From assembly GCF_003202155.1 (NCBI RefSeq), contig NZ_QFLI01000005.1, forward strand, positions 62,001 to 126,000: a stretch of 64,000 nt of DNA, read 5' to 3'. Positions within the stretch are counted from its first letter, which is position 1. Each line of letters opens with the position of its first letter. A model generated the notes under the pieces. The model saw only the letters and a program-made list of their open reading frames with translations, made no database searches and was not told the DNA's origin. Below, in pieces: positions 1 to 9,858 of the stretch. Source of the stretch: Marinifilum breve (GTDB lineage: Bacteria > Bacteroidota > Bacteroidia > Bacteroidales > Marinifilaceae). Made by a program: the position numbers and the translations under genes.

Positions 1-482
1 GTAGTAACGAAGGTAATGTTCATACCCATGATTTTGTTTACGTTATCCAAAACAATCTCAGGGAAAATGATTTGTTCTTCGATACCTAAAGTATAGTTAC
101 CTCTACCGTCTAATTTACTCTTGATACCTTTAAAGTCACGGATACGTGGTAAAGCAACACGAACTAATTTTTCAAGAAATTCGTACATACGCTCACGACG
201 TAAAGTTACAGTAGTACCAATTGGCATACCTTTACGTAACTTAAAGTTCGAGATATCTTTAGAAGACAAAGTCTGAACAGCTTTCTGACCAGTAATTGCA
301 GTAAGCTCGTTTACAGAGAATTCAAGTATTTTCTTATCAGCAATCGCCGAACCAACACCTTGGTTAATTACTATCTTCGTTAATTTAGGTGCTTGCATTA
401 CAGTTTTGTAATCGAATTCCTTCATTAAAGCAGGAACGATTTCTTCTGCATACTGTTTTTTAAGAGTCGGTGTATAGCTCAT
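1..482 (-). CDS. rplE: 50S ribosomal protein L5 (3'-truncated by window edge)
   Basis: Reverse-strand frame open from an ATG at 480-482 to the window edge, giving about 160 residues of a protein normally near 180, so roughly the last 20 residues lie outside. The translation begins [20 protein letters not shown] and contains [16 protein letters not shown], the conserved L5 core. L5 binds 5S rRNA in the central protuberance of the large subunit. Its ATG shares one base with the rplX stop codon (TAATG), indicating translational coupling within the ribosomal protein operon. Confidence 0.96.
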   Translation of the reverse strand, partial: MSYTPTLKKQYAEEIVPALMKEFDYKTVMQAPKLTKIVINQGVGSAIADKKILEFSVNELTAITGQKAVQTLSSKDISNFKLRKGMPIGTTVTLRRERMYEFLEKLVRVALPRIRDFKGIKSKLDGRGNYTLGIEEQIIFPEIVLDNVNKIMGMNITFVT

Positions 483-799
483 TACTTAATCTCCTCCCCT
501 GACTTTTTAGAGTATCTAACTAATTTATTGTTGTCGCCCTCTTTTCTACCAATACGGGTAGCTTTTCCTGTTGAAGGATCTTTCACATTTAAGTTTGAAA
601 TGTGAATTGAGGCTTCTTTTTTAACGATACCACCTTGAGGATTCTCAGCGTTTGGCTTGGTGTGTTTAGAAATCATATTAACACCTTCAACGATCGCACG
701 TTGCTTGTCAACAAGAACTTCTAATACTTTACCTTCCTGTCCTTTTGATTCCCCAGCGTTTACAATAACGGTATCACCCTTTTTAATATGTAACTTCAT
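482..799 (-). CDS. rplX: 50S ribosomal protein L24
   Basis: A 105-residue protein with an N-terminal KOW motif ([20 protein letters not shown], residues 5-24) and the central [20 protein letters not shown] segment typical of bacterial L24. It is an early assembly protein that binds 23S rRNA domain I. It lies between rplN (19 bp upstream) and rplE (1-base overlap), the universal spc-type order. The length is normal for the family. Confidence 0.97.
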   Translation of the reverse strand: MKLHIKKGDTVIVNAGESKGQEGKVLEVLVDKQRAIVEGVNMISKHTKPNAENPQGGIVKKEASIHISNLNVKDPSTGKATRIGRKEGDNNKLVRYSKKSGEEIK

Positions 800-818
800 T
801 GTTCTAGGTTTACAAAGA

Positions 819-1184
819 TTATAAAACTTCTGGTGCTAAAGAAACGATCTTCATATCAGTGTCACGTAACTCTCTTGCAACAGGTCCAAAAATACGGGTT
901 CCTCTCATTTCACCAGCAGTGTTTAATAAAACACATGCGTTATCATCGAAGCGAATATAAGATCCGTCTTGTCTTCTAATCTCTTTTTTGGTGCGAACAA
1001 CAACTGCTTTTGTTACTGTTCCTTTTTTCATATCGGAACCGGCGATAGCGTTCTTCACGGTAACCACAATTTTATCTCCAATTGAAGCATAACGTTTTTT
1101 GGTACCGCCTAACACGCGGATACAAAGTACTTCCTTTGCTCCACTGTTATCAGCTACTAATAGTCTACTTTCTGTTTGTATCAT
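819..1184 (-). CDS. rplN: 50S ribosomal protein L14
   Basis: 121 residues beginning [20 protein letters not shown], the highly conserved L14 amino end, and ending with [23 protein letters not shown]14 sits at the subunit interface, contacts 16S rRNA h14, and is the docking site of the silencing factor RsfS, which is encoded near 44.6 kb in this window. It starts 2 bp after the rpsQ stop and is co-transcribed with it. Confidence 0.98.
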   Translation of the reverse strand: MIQTESRLLVADNSGAKEVLCIRVLGGTKKRYASIGDKIVVTVKNAIAGSDMKKGTVTKAVVVRTKKEIRRQDGSYIRFDDNACVLLNTAGEMRGTRIFGPVARELRDTDMKIVSLAPEVL

Positions 1185-1186
1185 GA

Positions 1187-1441
1187 TTACTTAGCTCTTT
1201 CAATAATTTCCACTAATCTCCAACTCTTATTTTTACTTAAAGGTCGGGTTTCCATGATTTTTACGGTATCACCTTCGTTACAGGTGTTTTCCTCATCGTG
1301 AGCAGTGAATTTTTTGGTTTTGTTCACAAATTTACCGTAAATCGGGTGTTTTTCCTTTGTGTGAACTGCAACAGTAATGGATTTTTCCATTTTGTTGCTA
1401 ACCACAACCCCGATACGCTCTTTTCTAAGATTTCTTTCCAT
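1187..1441 (-). CDS. rpsQ: 30S ribosomal protein S17
   Basis: An 84-residue OB-fold protein ([20 protein letters not shown]...) that binds 16S rRNA helices 7 and 11 and acts early in small-subunit assembly. A GTG codon lies directly before the ATG (1442-1444). The ATG at 1439-1441 is preferred because family members begin MERNLRK. The gene sits 7 bp after rpmC and 2 bp before rplN, in the standard order. Confidence 0.96.
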   Translation of the reverse strand: MERNLRKERIGVVVSNKMEKSITVAVHTKEKHPIYGKFVNKTKKFTAHDEENTCNEGDTVKIMETRPLSKNKSWRLVEIIERAK

Positions 1442-1448
1442 CACTTTT

Positions 1449-1646
1449 TTACTTTTCAGTTAATTGTCTCTGACGTAACTCTGTCATCAATTTGGCAATG
1501 TTGCGTCTCGTTTCCTTAATTTGCAAAGGATTTTCCAAAGGTGAAATAGCGTGATTTAGTCTGAAGCGAGTTAATGATGCTCTCTCAGCATCCAACTTTT
1601 CTACTATTTCCTGTGTTGTTAACTCTTTAATTTCTGAATTCTTCAT
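1449..1646 (-). CDS. rpmC: 50S ribosomal protein L29
   Basis: A 65-residue two-helix protein ([18 protein letters not shown]...) with the conserved segment [21 protein letters not shown]29 lies beside the peptide exit tunnel and forms part of the docking site for trigger factor and SRP. It is separated by 2 bp from rplP upstream and by a few bases from rpsQ downstream, consistent with tight operon packing. Confidence 0.97.
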   Translation of the reverse strand: MKNSEIKELTTQEIVEKLDAERASLTRFRLNHAISPLENPLQIKETRRNIAKLMTELRQRQLTEK

Positions 1647-1648
1647 GA

Positions 1649-2080
1649 TTAATCATTTGAACTTTCAACATAATCACGTCTTACGACAAACTTTGTAGTA
1701 ACAGGTAATTTTTGAGCTGCAAGACGCAATGCCTCTTTTGCTACTTCGTAAGGAACACCCTCACATTCGAATAACATTCTTCCTGGTGAAACAGGAGCAA
1801 CGAATCCTTCTGGAGAACCCTTACCCTTACCCATACGTACCTCTGCAGGCTTCTTAGTGATTGGCTTATCTGGGAAAATACGAATCCAGATTTGACCTTG
1901 TCTCTGCATATATCGGGTTACTGCCACACGAGCAGCTTCAATTTGACGACCAGTAATCCACTTTTCTTCAAGTGACTTGATCCCAAAAGATCCGAATGCT
2001 AATTCAGTACCGCGACCAGCGTTACCTTTCATTCTTCCCTTTTGTTGTCTTCTAAATTTTGTCCTTTTTGGTTGTAACAT
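1649..2080 (-). CDS. rplP: 50S ribosomal protein L16
   Basis: 143 residues starting [20 protein letters not shown], the universal L16 amino end. The loop with [16 protein letters not shown] and the [19 protein letters not shown] segment are present. L16 organises the A-site region of the large subunit and contacts 5S rRNA. It lies between rpsC (26 bp) and rpmC (2 bp) in the S10/spc order. Confidence 0.98.
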   Translation of the reverse strand: MLQPKRTKFRRQQKGRMKGNAGRGTELAFGSFGIKSLEEKWITGRQIEAARVAVTRYMQRQGQIWIRIFPDKPITKKPAEVRMGKGKGSPEGFVAPVSPGRMLFECEGVPYEVAKEALRLAAQKLPVTTKFVVRRDYVESSND

Positions 2081-2106
2081 CGTACTAATTCTTTAAAATT
2101 TAAAGA

Positions 2107-2817
2107 CTACTTCTTTTTTCTTCTATTAAAACCACCTTTTCCTTTTGGACCACGGCTATCTTTCATGCCAGCGTTAGGAGTAAGATCACGTTTACCGTAA
2201 ACTTCACCTTTACAGATCCAAACTTTGATACCGATCAAACCGTAAGTAGTCAAAGCTTCAGCTTGACAGTAATCGATATCAGCTCTTAAGGTATGAAGTG
2301 GAGTACGTCCTTCTTTATACATTTCAGAACGTGCCATTTCCGCTCCATTTAAACGGCCAGAAATCTGAATTTTGATTCCTTCAGCACCCATTCTCATAGT
2401 AGAAGCAATAGCCATCTTAATTGCTCTTCTGTAGGCGATACGGCCTTCAATCTGACGAGCGATGTTATTAGCAACGATTACAGCATCCATTTCTGGACGT
2501 TTAATTTCGAAGATATTAATTTGTACTTCCTTGTCTGTAATCTTCTTCAACTCTTCTTTCAACTTGTCAACTTCTTGACCACCTTTCCCGATAATGATAC
2601 CAGGACGAGCAGTGTTGATAGTGATAGTGATTAATTTAAGAGTTCTTTCAATAATGATCTTAGAAATACTTGCTTTAGCTAAACGAGCATTTAGGTACTT
2701 TCTAATTTTGGTATCTTCAACAAGCTTATCGCCGTAGTTTTTTCCGCCAAACCAGTTAGAATCCCATCCTCTGATGATTCCTAGTCTATTTCCTATTGGA
2801 TTTACTTTTTGTCCCAT
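2107..2817 (-). CDS. rpsC: 30S ribosomal protein S3
   Basis: 236 residues beginning [23 protein letters not shown] type-2 domain carries [20 protein letters not shown] (the GxxG loop) near residues 74-93, followed by the C-terminal S3 domain ([20 protein letters not shown]). It ends in a basic tail (GGFNRRKKK). S3 forms part of the mRNA entry tunnel, with helicase-like unwinding activity. It sits 5 bp after rplV. Confidence 0.98.
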   Translation of the reverse strand: MGQKVNPIGNRLGIIRGWDSNWFGGKNYGDKLVEDTKIRKYLNARLAKASISKIIIERTLKLITITINTARPGIIIGKGGQEVDKLKEELKKITDKEVQINIFEIKRPEMDAVIVANNIARQIEGRIAYRRAIKMAIASTMRMGAEGIKIQISGRLNGAEMARSEMYKEGRTPLHTLRADIDYCQAEALTTYGLIGIKVWICKGEVYGKRDLTPNAGMKDSRGPKGKGGFNRRKKK

Positions 2818-2822
2818 TCTAA

Positions 2823-3236
2823 CTATTCTTTAGTATTCTCAGCAGTTTTACTTGCCAACAATATAGTTACATGATTTGATCTTTTTCTAATTCTATGTGC
2901 TCTCCCCTGTGGAGCTGGTCTAAGACGCTTAAGAATTCTAGCTGAATCAACACAAATTTCTTTGATGAATAATTCATTTTCCTCAATTCTTTGACCTTCG
3001 TTCTTTGCTTGCCAGTTGGCAATCGCAGAAAGCAATAGTTTCTCTACGCGAATCGATGCTTCTTTCGGACTGAAACGAAGTACATCTAAAGCTCGGTTCA
3101 CCTCCATACCTCTTACCATATCGGCAACAAGTCTCATTTTACGAGGCGAAGTAGGAACATTTTTCAAGCTAGCAAATGCTTTGCTCTTTTTTTCCTCCTT
3201 TATTTGGTTTGCTCTTATTCTTTTTCTTGCACCCAT
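2823..3236 (-). CDS. rplV: 50S ribosomal protein L22
   Basis: 137 residues; the core [19 protein letters not shown] and the C-terminal beta-hairpin segment ([20 protein letters not shown]) are those of L22, which lines the nascent-peptide tunnel. An N-terminal extension of about 25 residues rich in Lys/Arg precedes the core. The codon at 3234-3236 is an ATG, so the extension is likely real. It lies 37 bp from rpsS. Confidence 0.97.
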   Translation of the reverse strand: MGARKRIRANQIKEEKKSKAFASLKNVPTSPRKMRLVADMVRGMEVNRALDVLRFSPKEASIRVEKLLLSAIANWQAKNEGQRIEENELFIKEICVDSARILKRLRPAPQGRAHRIRKRSNHVTILLASKTAENTKE

Positions 3237-3273
3237 TTTTACAAATTCAAAATGTTAATTAAAACGCTTCACG

Positions 3274-3543
3274 CTATTTTTTCTTCTTGTCAGCGTGACC
3301 TCTAAAAGTACGAGTTGGCGCAAATTCACCTAATTTATGTCCTACCATATTTTCAGTAACATAAACTGGAATGAATTTGTTTCCGTTGTGAACGGCAACT
3401 GTGTGACCTACGAAATCCGGAGAGATCATAGAACGTCTTGACCAGGTTTTAATCACAGATTTTTTTCCTGACTCATTTTGCTCCAATACTCGTTTCTCCA
3501 ATTTGAAATCGATAAAAGGGCCTTTTTTTAATGAACGACTCAT
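3274..3543 (-). CDS. rpsS: 30S ribosomal protein S19
   Basis: An 89-residue protein starting [20 protein letters not shown] with the conserved [21 protein letters not shown] and [21 protein letters not shown]19 binds the 16S rRNA head with S13 and contacts the large subunit through bridge B1a. It lies between rplB and rplV in the normal S10 order. Confidence 0.98.
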   Translation of the reverse strand: MSRSLKKGPFIDFKLEKRVLEQNESGKKSVIKTWSRRSMISPDFVGHTVAVHNGNKFIPVYVTENMVGHKLGEFAPTRTFRGHADKKKK

Positions 3544-3562
3544 AACAATCTAATTAATCAAA

Positions 3563-4387
3563 TTACTTTTTCCTTCTTTCTACAATATACTTATTAGAAG
3601 CGTTTTTCTTAGCTCGAGTTTTGAACCCTTTAGCTAATACACCGGTTCTAGAACGTGGATGTCCACCTGAAGATTTACCTTCACCACCACCCATTGGGTG
3701 ATCCACTGGATTCATTACCACACCACGAACACGAGGTCTTCTACCTAACCAACGAGTACGACCAGCTTTACCGCTTCTTTCCAACGCATGGTCAGTATTT
3801 GAAACAGTACCGATAGTTGCCTTACAAGTTACTAGGATCATTCTAACTTCTCCAGAAGGTAATTTGATCATTGCATATTTGCCTTCTCTTGAAACAAGTT
3901 GAGCATATGCACCAGCGCTACGAGCCATCACAGCACCTTGAGAGGGTCTTAATTCAATATTGTGAATTATTGTACCTAATGGGATATCAGATAATGGCAT
4001 TGAGTTTCCGATTTCTGGAGCTACTTTTTCACCAGAAAGCAAAGTTTGTCCAACTTCAAGTCCGTTTGGAGCGATGATGTAACGTTTCTCACCGTCGGCA
4101 TACACAAGCAATGCGATGCGTGCAGTACGGTTTGGATCGTACTCAATCGAAACAACTTTTGCTGGAACATTGTCCTTGTCTCTTTTGAAATCAATAACTC
4201 TATATCTTCTCTTGTGACCACCACCTATATATCTCATTGTCATCTTACCGGTGTTATTTCTACCACCAGTTTTTTTCATTGGTCTTAACAATGATTTCTC
4301 AGGTTTGTCTGTAGTTACCTGCTCAAAGGTATTTAAGATCTTATTTCTTTGACCAGGAGTTACAGGTTTTAATTTACGTACAGCCAT
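3563..4387 (-). CDS. rplB: 50S ribosomal protein L2
   Basis: 274 residues with the OB-fold RNA-binding domain followed by the SH3-like domain. The C-terminal [20 protein letters not shown] loop holds the conserved histidine implicated in peptidyl-transferase centre structure. L2 is needed for subunit association and for tRNA binding to the A and P sites. It is spaced 7 bp from rplW and 19 bp from rpsS. Confidence 0.98.
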   Translation of the reverse strand: MAVRKLKPVTPGQRNKILNTFEQVTTDKPEKSLLRPMKKTGGRNNTGKMTMRYIGGGHKRRYRVIDFKRDKDNVPAKVVSIEYDPNRTARIALLVYADGEKRYIIAPNGLEVGQTLLSGEKVAPEIGNSMPLSDIPLGTIIHNIELRPSQGAVMARSAGAYAQLVSREGKYAMIKLPSGEVRMILVTCKATIGTVSNTDHALERSGKAGRTRWLGRRPRVRGVVMNPVDHPMGGGEGKSSGGHPRSRTGVLAKGFKTRAKKNASNKYIVERRKK

Positions 4388-4394
4388 TTTCTAA

Positions 4395-4685
4395 TTAAAT
4401 ATTGCTATAAAAATCTATATTATCACCTTCAACTAAAGTAACGATCGCCTTTTTAAAAGACGCAGTTCTTCCCTCAATAGCACCAGCTTTTGTAAAACGG
4501 CTTTTCTTTTTACCTTGATAATTCATGGTATTAACAGATGCCACTTTAACATTGTACATTGATTCTACTGCTGCCTTAATTTCGATCTTTGTCGCTCTAC
4601 GATTAACAACAAAACCAAAGCGATTGAATTTTTCGCTTTGTTCAGTCATTTTCTCAGTAACGATTGGCTTAATTAAAATATCCAT
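4395..4685 (-). CDS. rplW: 50S ribosomal protein L23
   Basis: 96 residues beginning MDILIKPIVTEKMTEQSEKF, matching the L23 amino end (IxPxVTEK). L23 sits at the tunnel exit and is the main docking site for trigger factor and SRP. The loop residues YQGKKKSRFTKAGAIEGRTA are normal. It is spaced 10 bp from rplD. Confidence 0.97.
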   Translation of the reverse strand: MDILIKPIVTEKMTEQSEKFNRFGFVVNRRATKIEIKAAVESMYNVKVASVNTMNYQGKKKSRFTKAGAIEGRTASFKKAIVTLVEGDNIDFYSNI

Positions 4686-4695
4686 TTTTTTAAAC

Positions 4696-5328
4696 TTAGT
4701 TTAGTTTAAACATTTCATCAAGTCCTTTTACAGAACTTTCTACAAACACCAAAGTTGAAGCTTTCATAATGTCATAAGTTGCAAGGTCAGAAACACGAAC
4801 AACGTTAACATTCTTCAAATTACGAGAAGACAAATATATGTTTTTATTATCTTCAGATAAAACTAAAAGCACTTTTTTATCAGCTACTTTTAAGCTATTC
4901 TGAATATTAACAAATTCTTTTGTCTTAGGAGCTTCGAAATTGAAGTCTTCAACTACCATTAAAGCATCGTTTTGAGCTTTGATCGTTAAAGCAGATTTAC
5001 GAGCCAACTGCTTCAGTTTTTTATTCAATTTGAAACCGTAGTTTCTTGGACGAGGACCGAATACGCGTCCACCTCCTCTGAAGATAGGTGACTTGATGCT
5101 ACCAGCACGTGCTGTACCAGTACCTTTTTGTTTCTTTAGTTTGGCAGTACTACCAGAAATCTCAGCTCTTTCTTTCGATTTGTGAGTTCCCTGACGTTGG
5201 TTCGCCAAAAATTGTTTAACGTCTAGGTAAATAGCATGCTCATTTGGTTCGATGCCAAAAACTGAATCATTCAATTCAATTTTTCTACCAGTATCTTCTC
5301 CAGCTGTGTTTAAAATCGCTAATTCCAT
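4696..5328 (-). CDS. rplD: 50S ribosomal protein L4
   Basis: 210 residues with the extended tunnel loop ([20 protein letters not shown] and [15 protein letters not shown]) that lines the constriction next to L22. In several bacteria L4 also autoregulates the S10 operon, but no leader structure like that of E. coli was recognised here. Its ATG shares one base with the rplC stop (base 5328), so the two are probably translationally coupled. Confidence 0.97.
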   Translation of the reverse strand: MELAILNTAGEDTGRKIELNDSVFGIEPNEHAIYLDVKQFLANQRQGTHKSKERAEISGSTAKLKKQKGTGTARAGSIKSPIFRGGGRVFGPRPRNYGFKLNKKLKQLARKSALTIKAQNDALMVVEDFNFEAPKTKEFVNIQNSLKVADKKVLLVLSEDNKNIYLSSRNLKNVNVVRVSDLATYDIMKASTLVFVESSVKGLDEMFKLN

Positions 5329-5945
5329 TACTTCTCAATAATTACGTATGAACCTTTAGACCCTGGAAGAGATCCTTTAACTAACAATAGGTTATTTTCT
5401 TTGATAACCTTAAGTACTTGAAGGTTTTGAACCTTCACGTTGTCCCCACCTGTACGTCCGGCCATTCTCATGCCTTTAAATACGCGAGCTGGGTAAGATG
5501 CAGCACCAATAGAACCAGGTGCACGTAAACGGTTATGCTGACCGTGTGTCGCGCCACCTACTCCGCCAAAACCATGACGTTTTACTACCCCTTGGAAACC
5601 TTTACCTTTTGAAACTCCGGTAACATCCACATATGGAGTGTCTTCGAATAATTCAACATCGATAACGTCTCCTAACTGGTATTCATTTTCAAAATCTGAA
5701 AACTCAACTAGTTTTTTCTTAGGAGTTGTGTTTGCCTTTTTAAAGTGCCCATCTAGCGCCTTAGTTGTTCGCTTTTCTTTCTTTTCATCAAAAGCCAACT
5801 GAAGTGCTTCGTAACCATCAGTCTCAACAGTTTTGATCTGAGTTACAACACATGGACCTGCCTCAATGACAGTGCATGGAATATTTTTTCCCTCGGCACT
5901 GTAAACGGAAGTCATTCCGATTTTTTTTCCAATTAATCCTGGCAT
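5328..5945 (-). CDS. rplC: 50S ribosomal protein L3
   Basis: 205 residues beginning [20 protein letters not shown], with the central [15 protein letters not shown] loop that reaches the peptidyl-transferase centre and the glutamine of the [15 protein letters not shown] segment. L3 nucleates large-subunit assembly. It follows rpsJ after 37 bp and overlaps rplD by one base. Confidence 0.98.
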   Translation of the reverse strand: MPGLIGKKIGMTSVYSAEGKNIPCTVIEAGPCVVTQIKTVETDGYEALQLAFDEKKEKRTTKALDGHFKKANTTPKKKLVEFSDFENEYQLGDVIDVELFEDTPYVDVTGVSKGKGFQGVVKRHGFGGVGGATHGQHNRLRAPGSIGAASYPARVFKGMRMAGRTGGDNVKVQNLQVLKVIKENNLLLVKGSLPGSKGSYVIIEK

Positions 5946-5982
5946 TTCTCTTTACTTTTTAAAAATAAATCTTACTAGATTA

Positions 5983-6288
5983 TCAAACTTTAATTTCAAC
6001 TTCTACACCGCTAGGCAACTCTAGCTTCATCAAAGCATCAATTGTATTTGCAGTAGAACTGTAAATATCAATTAAACGCTTGAAAGAAGAAAGTTGAAAC
6101 TGTTCTCTTGATTTCTTGTTCACGAAAGTAGAACGAAGAACAGTAAAAATTCTTTTGTGAGTTGGAAGTGGAATTGGACCACTAACAACCGCACCTGTAG
6201 CCTTAACTGTTTTTACGATTTTCTCAGCCGACTTGTCAACCAAGTTGTGATCGTAAGATTTCAGTTTAATTCTAATTTTTTGGCTCAT
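5983..6288 (-). CDS. rpsJ: 30S ribosomal protein S10
   Basis: 101 residues ([20 protein letters not shown]...) with the conserved [17 protein letters not shown] loop. S10 is part of the small-subunit head and also acts as NusE in transcription antitermination. It follows fusA directly after 28 bp with no tuf gene between, so the str and S10 operons appear fused here. Confidence 0.98.
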   Translation of the reverse strand: MSQKIRIKLKSYDHNLVDKSAEKIVKTVKATGAVVSGPIPLPTHKRIFTVLRSTFVNKKSREQFQLSSFKRLIDIYSSTANTIDALMKLELPSGVEVEIKV

Positions 6289-6316
6289 CTTATTTAGATA
6301 TTATACGATGATATAA

Positions 6317-8431
6317 TTATAATAATTCAACTTTACCCTTTGCATTCTCAACAACTTCTTTAGCGATACCTTTAGGTACTTCCTCGAAGTGAGAGAATTC
6401 CATAGAAGAGTTTGCACGACCTGAAGATAAGGTTCTCAACACAGTTACATAACCGAATTGCTCTGCCAAAGGTACTTTAGCATTTACAACACGAGCACCA
6501 TGCTTAGACTCCATTCCTTCAACCTGACCACGACGCTTGTTCAAGTCACCGATGATGTCACCCATGTATTCTTCTGGAGTAATTACCTCAAGCTTCATAA
6601 CAGGCTCAAGTAATACTGGAGATGCTTTAGCACATGCAGCCTTGAATCCCATTTTAGCAGCCATCTCAAATGATAATTGATCCGAGTCAACTGGATGGAA
6701 AGATCCGTCAAACAAAGTAACTTTCAAACGATCAACAGAGTAACCTGCCAACACACCATTCTTCATAGCTTCTTCGAAACCTTTCTGAACAGAAGGAACG
6801 TATTCCTTAGGAATGTTACCACCTTTAATTTGATCGATGAATTGTAACCCTTCACCTTCGAATTCTTCATCAGCTGGGCCAATGTGGAATTGAATATCAG
6901 CAAACTTACCACGTCCACCAGACTGCTTCTTGAATACCTCACGGTGTTCAACAGTACCAGTAATAGCTTCTTTGTAAGCTACCTGAGGTGCACCTTGATT
7001 ACATTCTACTTTAAACTCACGCTTCAAACGGTCGATAATAATATCCAAGTGAAGCTCACCCATACCTGAGATTACAGTTTGACCTGAATCTTCGTCAGTT
7101 TTAACCTGGAATGTTGGATCCTCTTCAGCCAATTTACCAAGCGCCATTCCCAATTTATCAACATCTTTTTGAGTCAATGGCTCAACAGCGATACCGATTA
7201 CTGGATCTGGGAAATCCATAGATTCTAGCTCGATTGGGTTTTCTTTTTGACAAAGAGTATCACCTGTACGAACATCTTTAAAACCAACACAAGCACAAAT
7301 ATCACCAGCTTCTACACGATCGATAGCATTTTGCTTGTTTGAGTGCATTTGATAAATACGAGAAATACGTTCTTTGTTACCTGAACGAGTATTGAACACG
7401 TATGAACCAGCATCAATAAAACCAGAATATACACGAGTAAATGCCAAACGACCTACAAATGGGTCAGTAGCAATTTTAAATGCTAAAGCTGCCAAAGGTT
7501 CATCCACATCTGGCTGACGAACAACTTCCTCGTCTGAACCAGGAACAGTACCTACAATTGCATCAATATCAAGTGGCGATGGCATATAAGTAATAATTGC
7601 ATCCAACAAACGCTGAACACCTTTATTCTTAAATGCAGAACCACACAACATTGGAACGATATCCATAGCAATAGTTGCTTTACGGATAACAGCCAACATC
7701 TCCTCTTCAGTAATTGAATCTGGATCTTCGAAGAAACGCTCCAACAACTCCTCGTCTTGCTCAGCTACAGCCTCAACAAGCTTCTCTCTCCACTCATTAG
7801 CATCAGCTACCAAGTGATCTGGAATCTCTTCTAAAGTATAGTTAGTACCATTTTCATCATCGTACCATACAATAGCCTTCATTGTAATCAAATCGATTAC
7901 ACCTTTGAAGTTCTCTTCTGATCCGATTGGAATTTGAATAGGCACAGGATTAGCTCCCAACTTTTCTTTTACCTCACGTACAGCTTTGAAAAAGTCAGCA
8001 CCAGAACGGTCCATCTTGTTCACAAAACCCATACGAGGCACTTTGTATTTATCAGCTTGTCTCCAAACTGTTTCAGACTGAGCCTCAACACCACCTACTG
8101 CACAGAAACATGCAACAGCACCATCAAGAACACGCAAAGAACGCTCTACCTCTACAGTAAAGTCAACGTGACCCGGGGTATCAATAATGTTGATTTGATA
8201 CTTCTTGCTATCGTAGTTCCAAAAACAAGTCGTAGCAGCAGAAGTAATTGTAATACCTCTTTCTTGCTCTTGCTCCATCCAGTCCATTGTAGCAGCACCA
8301 TCATGAACCTCACCAATTTTGTGAGATACACCTGTATAATACAAAATACGCTCGGTAGTAGTTGTTTTACCGGCGTCGATGTGTGCCATGATACCAATGT
8401 TTCTGGTAAATTTTAAATCTCTCTTAGCCAT
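6317..8431 (-). CDS. fusA: Translation elongation factor G
   Basis: A 704-residue translocase GTPase. G1 is [12 protein letters not shown] (residues 16-27), switch I carries [14 protein letters not shown]3 is DTPGHVDF with the catalytic His at residue 88, and G4 is NKMD. Domains II-V follow, with the HSSGRGKFAD-like [10 protein letters not shown] segment in domain IV. It drives mRNA-tRNA movement and, with RRF, ribosome recycling. It lies between rpsG and rpsJ. A second, catalytically altered EF-G homologue lies 1.4 kb away on the other strand. Confidence 0.98.
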   Translation of the reverse strand: MAKRDLKFTRNIGIMAHIDAGKTTTTERILYYTGVSHKIGEVHDGAATMDWMEQEQERGITITSAATTCFWNYDSKKYQINIIDTPGHVDFTVEVERSLRVLDGAVACFCAVGGVEAQSETVWRQADKYKVPRMGFVNKMDRSGADFFKAVREVKEKLGANPVPIQIPIGSEENFKGVIDLITMKAIVWYDDENGTNYTLEEIPDHLVADANEWREKLVEAVAEQDEELLERFFEDPDSITEEEMLAVIRKATIAMDIVPMLCGSAFKNKGVQRLLDAIITYMPSPLDIDAIVGTVPGSDEEVVRQPDVDEPLAALAFKIATDPFVGRLAFTRVYSGFIDAGSYVFNTRSGNKERISRIYQMHSNKQNAIDRVEAGDICACVGFKDVRTGDTLCQKENPIELESMDFPDPVIGIAVEPLTQKDVDKLGMALGKLAEEDPTFQVKTDEDSGQTVISGMGELHLDIIIDRLKREFKVECNQGAPQVAYKEAITGTVEHREVFKKQSGGRGKFADIQFHIGPADEEFEGEGLQFIDQIKGGNIPKEYVPSVQKGFEEAMKNGVLAGYSVDRLKVTLFDGSFHPVDSDQLSFEMAAKMGFKAACAKASPVLLEPVMKLEVITPEEYMGDIIGDLNKRRGQVEGMESKHGARVVNAKVPLAEQFGYVTVLRTLSSGRANSSMEFSHFEEVPKGIAKEVVENAKGKVELL

Positions 8432-8467
8432 TTTCTTTGTCCTCTACAAATTGCTTAAACAATTCTA

Positions 8468-8944
8468 TTAAAATCTAAAGTGAGCGAAAGCACGGTTAGC
8501 TTCAGCCATTCTGTGAGTATCTTCCTTCTTCTTGAAAGCTCCACCTTCTTCATTGAAAGCAGCAATAATTTCTGCAGACAATTTTTCAGCCATAGACTTA
8601 CCAGATCTCTTACGAGCAAAAAGAATCATATTCTTAATAGAAATAGAAACTTTTCTTTCTGGACGAATTTCCATTGGAACCTGGAAAGTAGCACCACCTA
8701 CACGGCGAGACTTAACCTCTACAGCTGGAGTAATGTTTTCCAAAGCTTTTTTCCAAATCTCAAGTGGAGATTTTTCAAGCTTTTCAGTTTTAGACTTAAC
8801 GATCTCTAATGAATCGTAGAAAATTTTGAACGCAAGATTTTTCTTACCGTCCATCATCAAGTCATTTACAAATCTTGTAACCAAAACATCATTAAATTTT
8901 GGATCTGGCAACAAGATTCTTTTTTTAGGTCTTGATTTTCTCAT
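8468..8944 (-). CDS. rpsG: 30S ribosomal protein S7
   Basis: 158 residues ([20 protein letters not shown]...) with [20 protein letters not shown] and the C-terminal [13 protein letters not shown]7 organises the head of the small subunit at the E-site and mRNA exit. Spacing is 126 bp from rpsL, the longest gap inside this operon. That gap shows no recognisable gene or terminator. Confidence 0.98.
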   Translation of the reverse strand: MRKSRPKKRILLPDPKFNDVLVTRFVNDLMMDGKKNLAFKIFYDSLEIVKSKTEKLEKSPLEIWKKALENITPAVEVKSRRVGGATFQVPMEIRPERKVSISIKNMILFARKRSGKSMAEKLSAEIIAAFNEEGGAFKKKEDTHRMAEANRAFAHFRF

Positions 8945-9070
8945 TTCTTTTAGTTTACGAGCTATTCGTATGTTAGCTGCCCAAGTGCGTCTTCAACAAT
9001 CTCTCGACTATTTACTCAACCAAGTGGGAACAACACATAAACTATAACTCCTACAGTTACAAACTAGATT

Positions 9071-9448
9071 TTACTTTTTCTTTGGTCTCTTAGTACCATA
9101 CTTAGAACGACGCTGCATACGACCTTCTACCCCTGAAGCATCAAGAGCACCACGAACAAGGTGATATCTTACCCCTGGAAGGTCCTTTACACGACCACCT
9201 CTGATCAATACGATAGAGTGCTCTTGCAAATTGTGTCCTTCACCCGGAATGTAAGCATTCACTTCTTTTCCGTTAGTCAATCTAACACGAGCAACTTTAC
9301 GCATTGCTGAGTTAGGCTTCTTAGGTGTAGTGGTATACACACGCACGCAAACCCCTCTTCTTTGAGGACAAGAATCCAACGCTGGAGCCTTGCTCTTCTC
9401 TTGAAGCTTGGTTCTTCCTTTTCGAACTAACTGTTGAATTGTAGGCAT
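9071..9448 (-). CDS. rpsL: 30S ribosomal protein S12
   Basis: 125 residues beginning [20 protein letters not shown]. The decoding-site loops [18 protein letters not shown] and [18 protein letters not shown] are wild type at the lysines usually changed in streptomycin resistance. S12 monitors codon-anticodon pairing in the A site. It is the first gene of the long ribosomal operon and lies downstream of two tandem promoters. Confidence 0.98.
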   Translation of the reverse strand: MPTIQQLVRKGRTKLQEKSKAPALDSCPQRRGVCVRVYTTTPKKPNSAMRKVARVRLTNGKEVNAYIPGEGHNLQEHSIVLIRGGRVKDLPGVRYHLVRGALDASGVEGRMQRRSKYGTKRPKKK

Positions 9449-9494
9449 ATTAACAATTACTTTTTAATTAAATATATTTTAACAAATTGGTTTG

Positions 9495-9526
9495 CAAAGG
9501 TATTATTTATTTACTAAAAACAACAA
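9495..9526 (-). promoter_or_regulatory. Proximal promoter of the rpsL operon
   Basis: On the minus strand, TACCTTTG (9502-9495) fits the Bacteroidota -7 element TAnnTTTG, preceded by TTGTTG (9526-9521) at a spacing of about 18-21 bases. Transcription would start roughly 35-40 bases upstream of the rpsL ATG. The match to the family consensus is direct; its use is inferred. Confidence 0.7.
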
Positions 9527-9569
9527 TCGTTATGTTGATTTTTGCAAAAATCCCCTTGAAATCAGCGCA

Positions 9570-9600
9570 CAAAGGTAAGAAAACCCTTTTAAAAGTCAAA
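9570..9600 (-). promoter_or_regulatory. Distal promoter of the rpsL operon
   Basis: A full match to the Bacteroidota housekeeping consensus on the minus strand: TTTG at 9600-9597, a 19-base spacer, then TACCTTTG at 9577-9570. It lies 75 bases upstream of the proximal promoter, so the long ribosomal operon has a tandem pair. Confidence 0.75.
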
Positions 9601-9744
9601 TAGTGATCAAATAAAAAAATCAACTGATTTTAAATAAGTTCCGACTCAGCTCTACACAGCTTAGAAAAATCGCGGGATAAAGACAAAAATACGACCAAAA
9701 ATCCTGCATGTCAATTATTTTCCACAAAATAGGCACAATGTATA

Positions 9745-9774
9745 TTGTATCTTATTAAAAAGTTAATTAATTTG
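9745..9774 (+). promoter_or_regulatory. Candidate promoter of the EF-G paralogue
   Basis: TTG at 9745-9747, a 19-base spacer, then TTAATTTG at 9767-9774, one mismatch from TAnnTTTG. The predicted start near 9781 leaves a leader of about 78 bases containing the hairpin at 9795-9817. Confidence 0.45.
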
Positions 9775-9794
9775 GTAAGCCTTAAAACCTAAAG

Positions 9795-9822
9795 CCGGGC
9801 ACTAACCTAACACCCGGTTTTT
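9795..9822 (+). promoter_or_regulatory. Terminator-like hairpin in the leader of the EF-G paralogue
   Basis: CCGGG (9795-9799) pairs with CCCGG (9813-9817) across a 13-base loop and is followed by TTTTT (9818-9822). It resembles a short intrinsic terminator but stands upstream of the start codon and downstream of the predicted promoter, so it could act as an attenuator or RNA stability element. The stem is only five pairs. Confidence 0.45.
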
Positions 9823-9858
9823 GATACTTATTTTATATAAACCCAAAAAAATACGATT

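Larger units (their letters stand above)
9449..9858. other. Divergent intergenic region between rpsL and the EF-G paralogue
   Basis: 410 bases without a gene. The left part carries two minus-strand promoters for the ribosomal operon. The right part carries a weaker plus-strand promoter candidate and a GC-rich hairpin for the EF-G paralogue. The middle (about 9605-9740) shows no structure that I recognise. Confidence 0.8.

Noticed and set aside
7934-8416. A 160-codon open frame on the plus strand inside fusA
   Set aside because: It is antisense to an essential, fully conserved gene, its translation is rich in Ser/Thr/Asn without any family pattern, and no promoter is seen.
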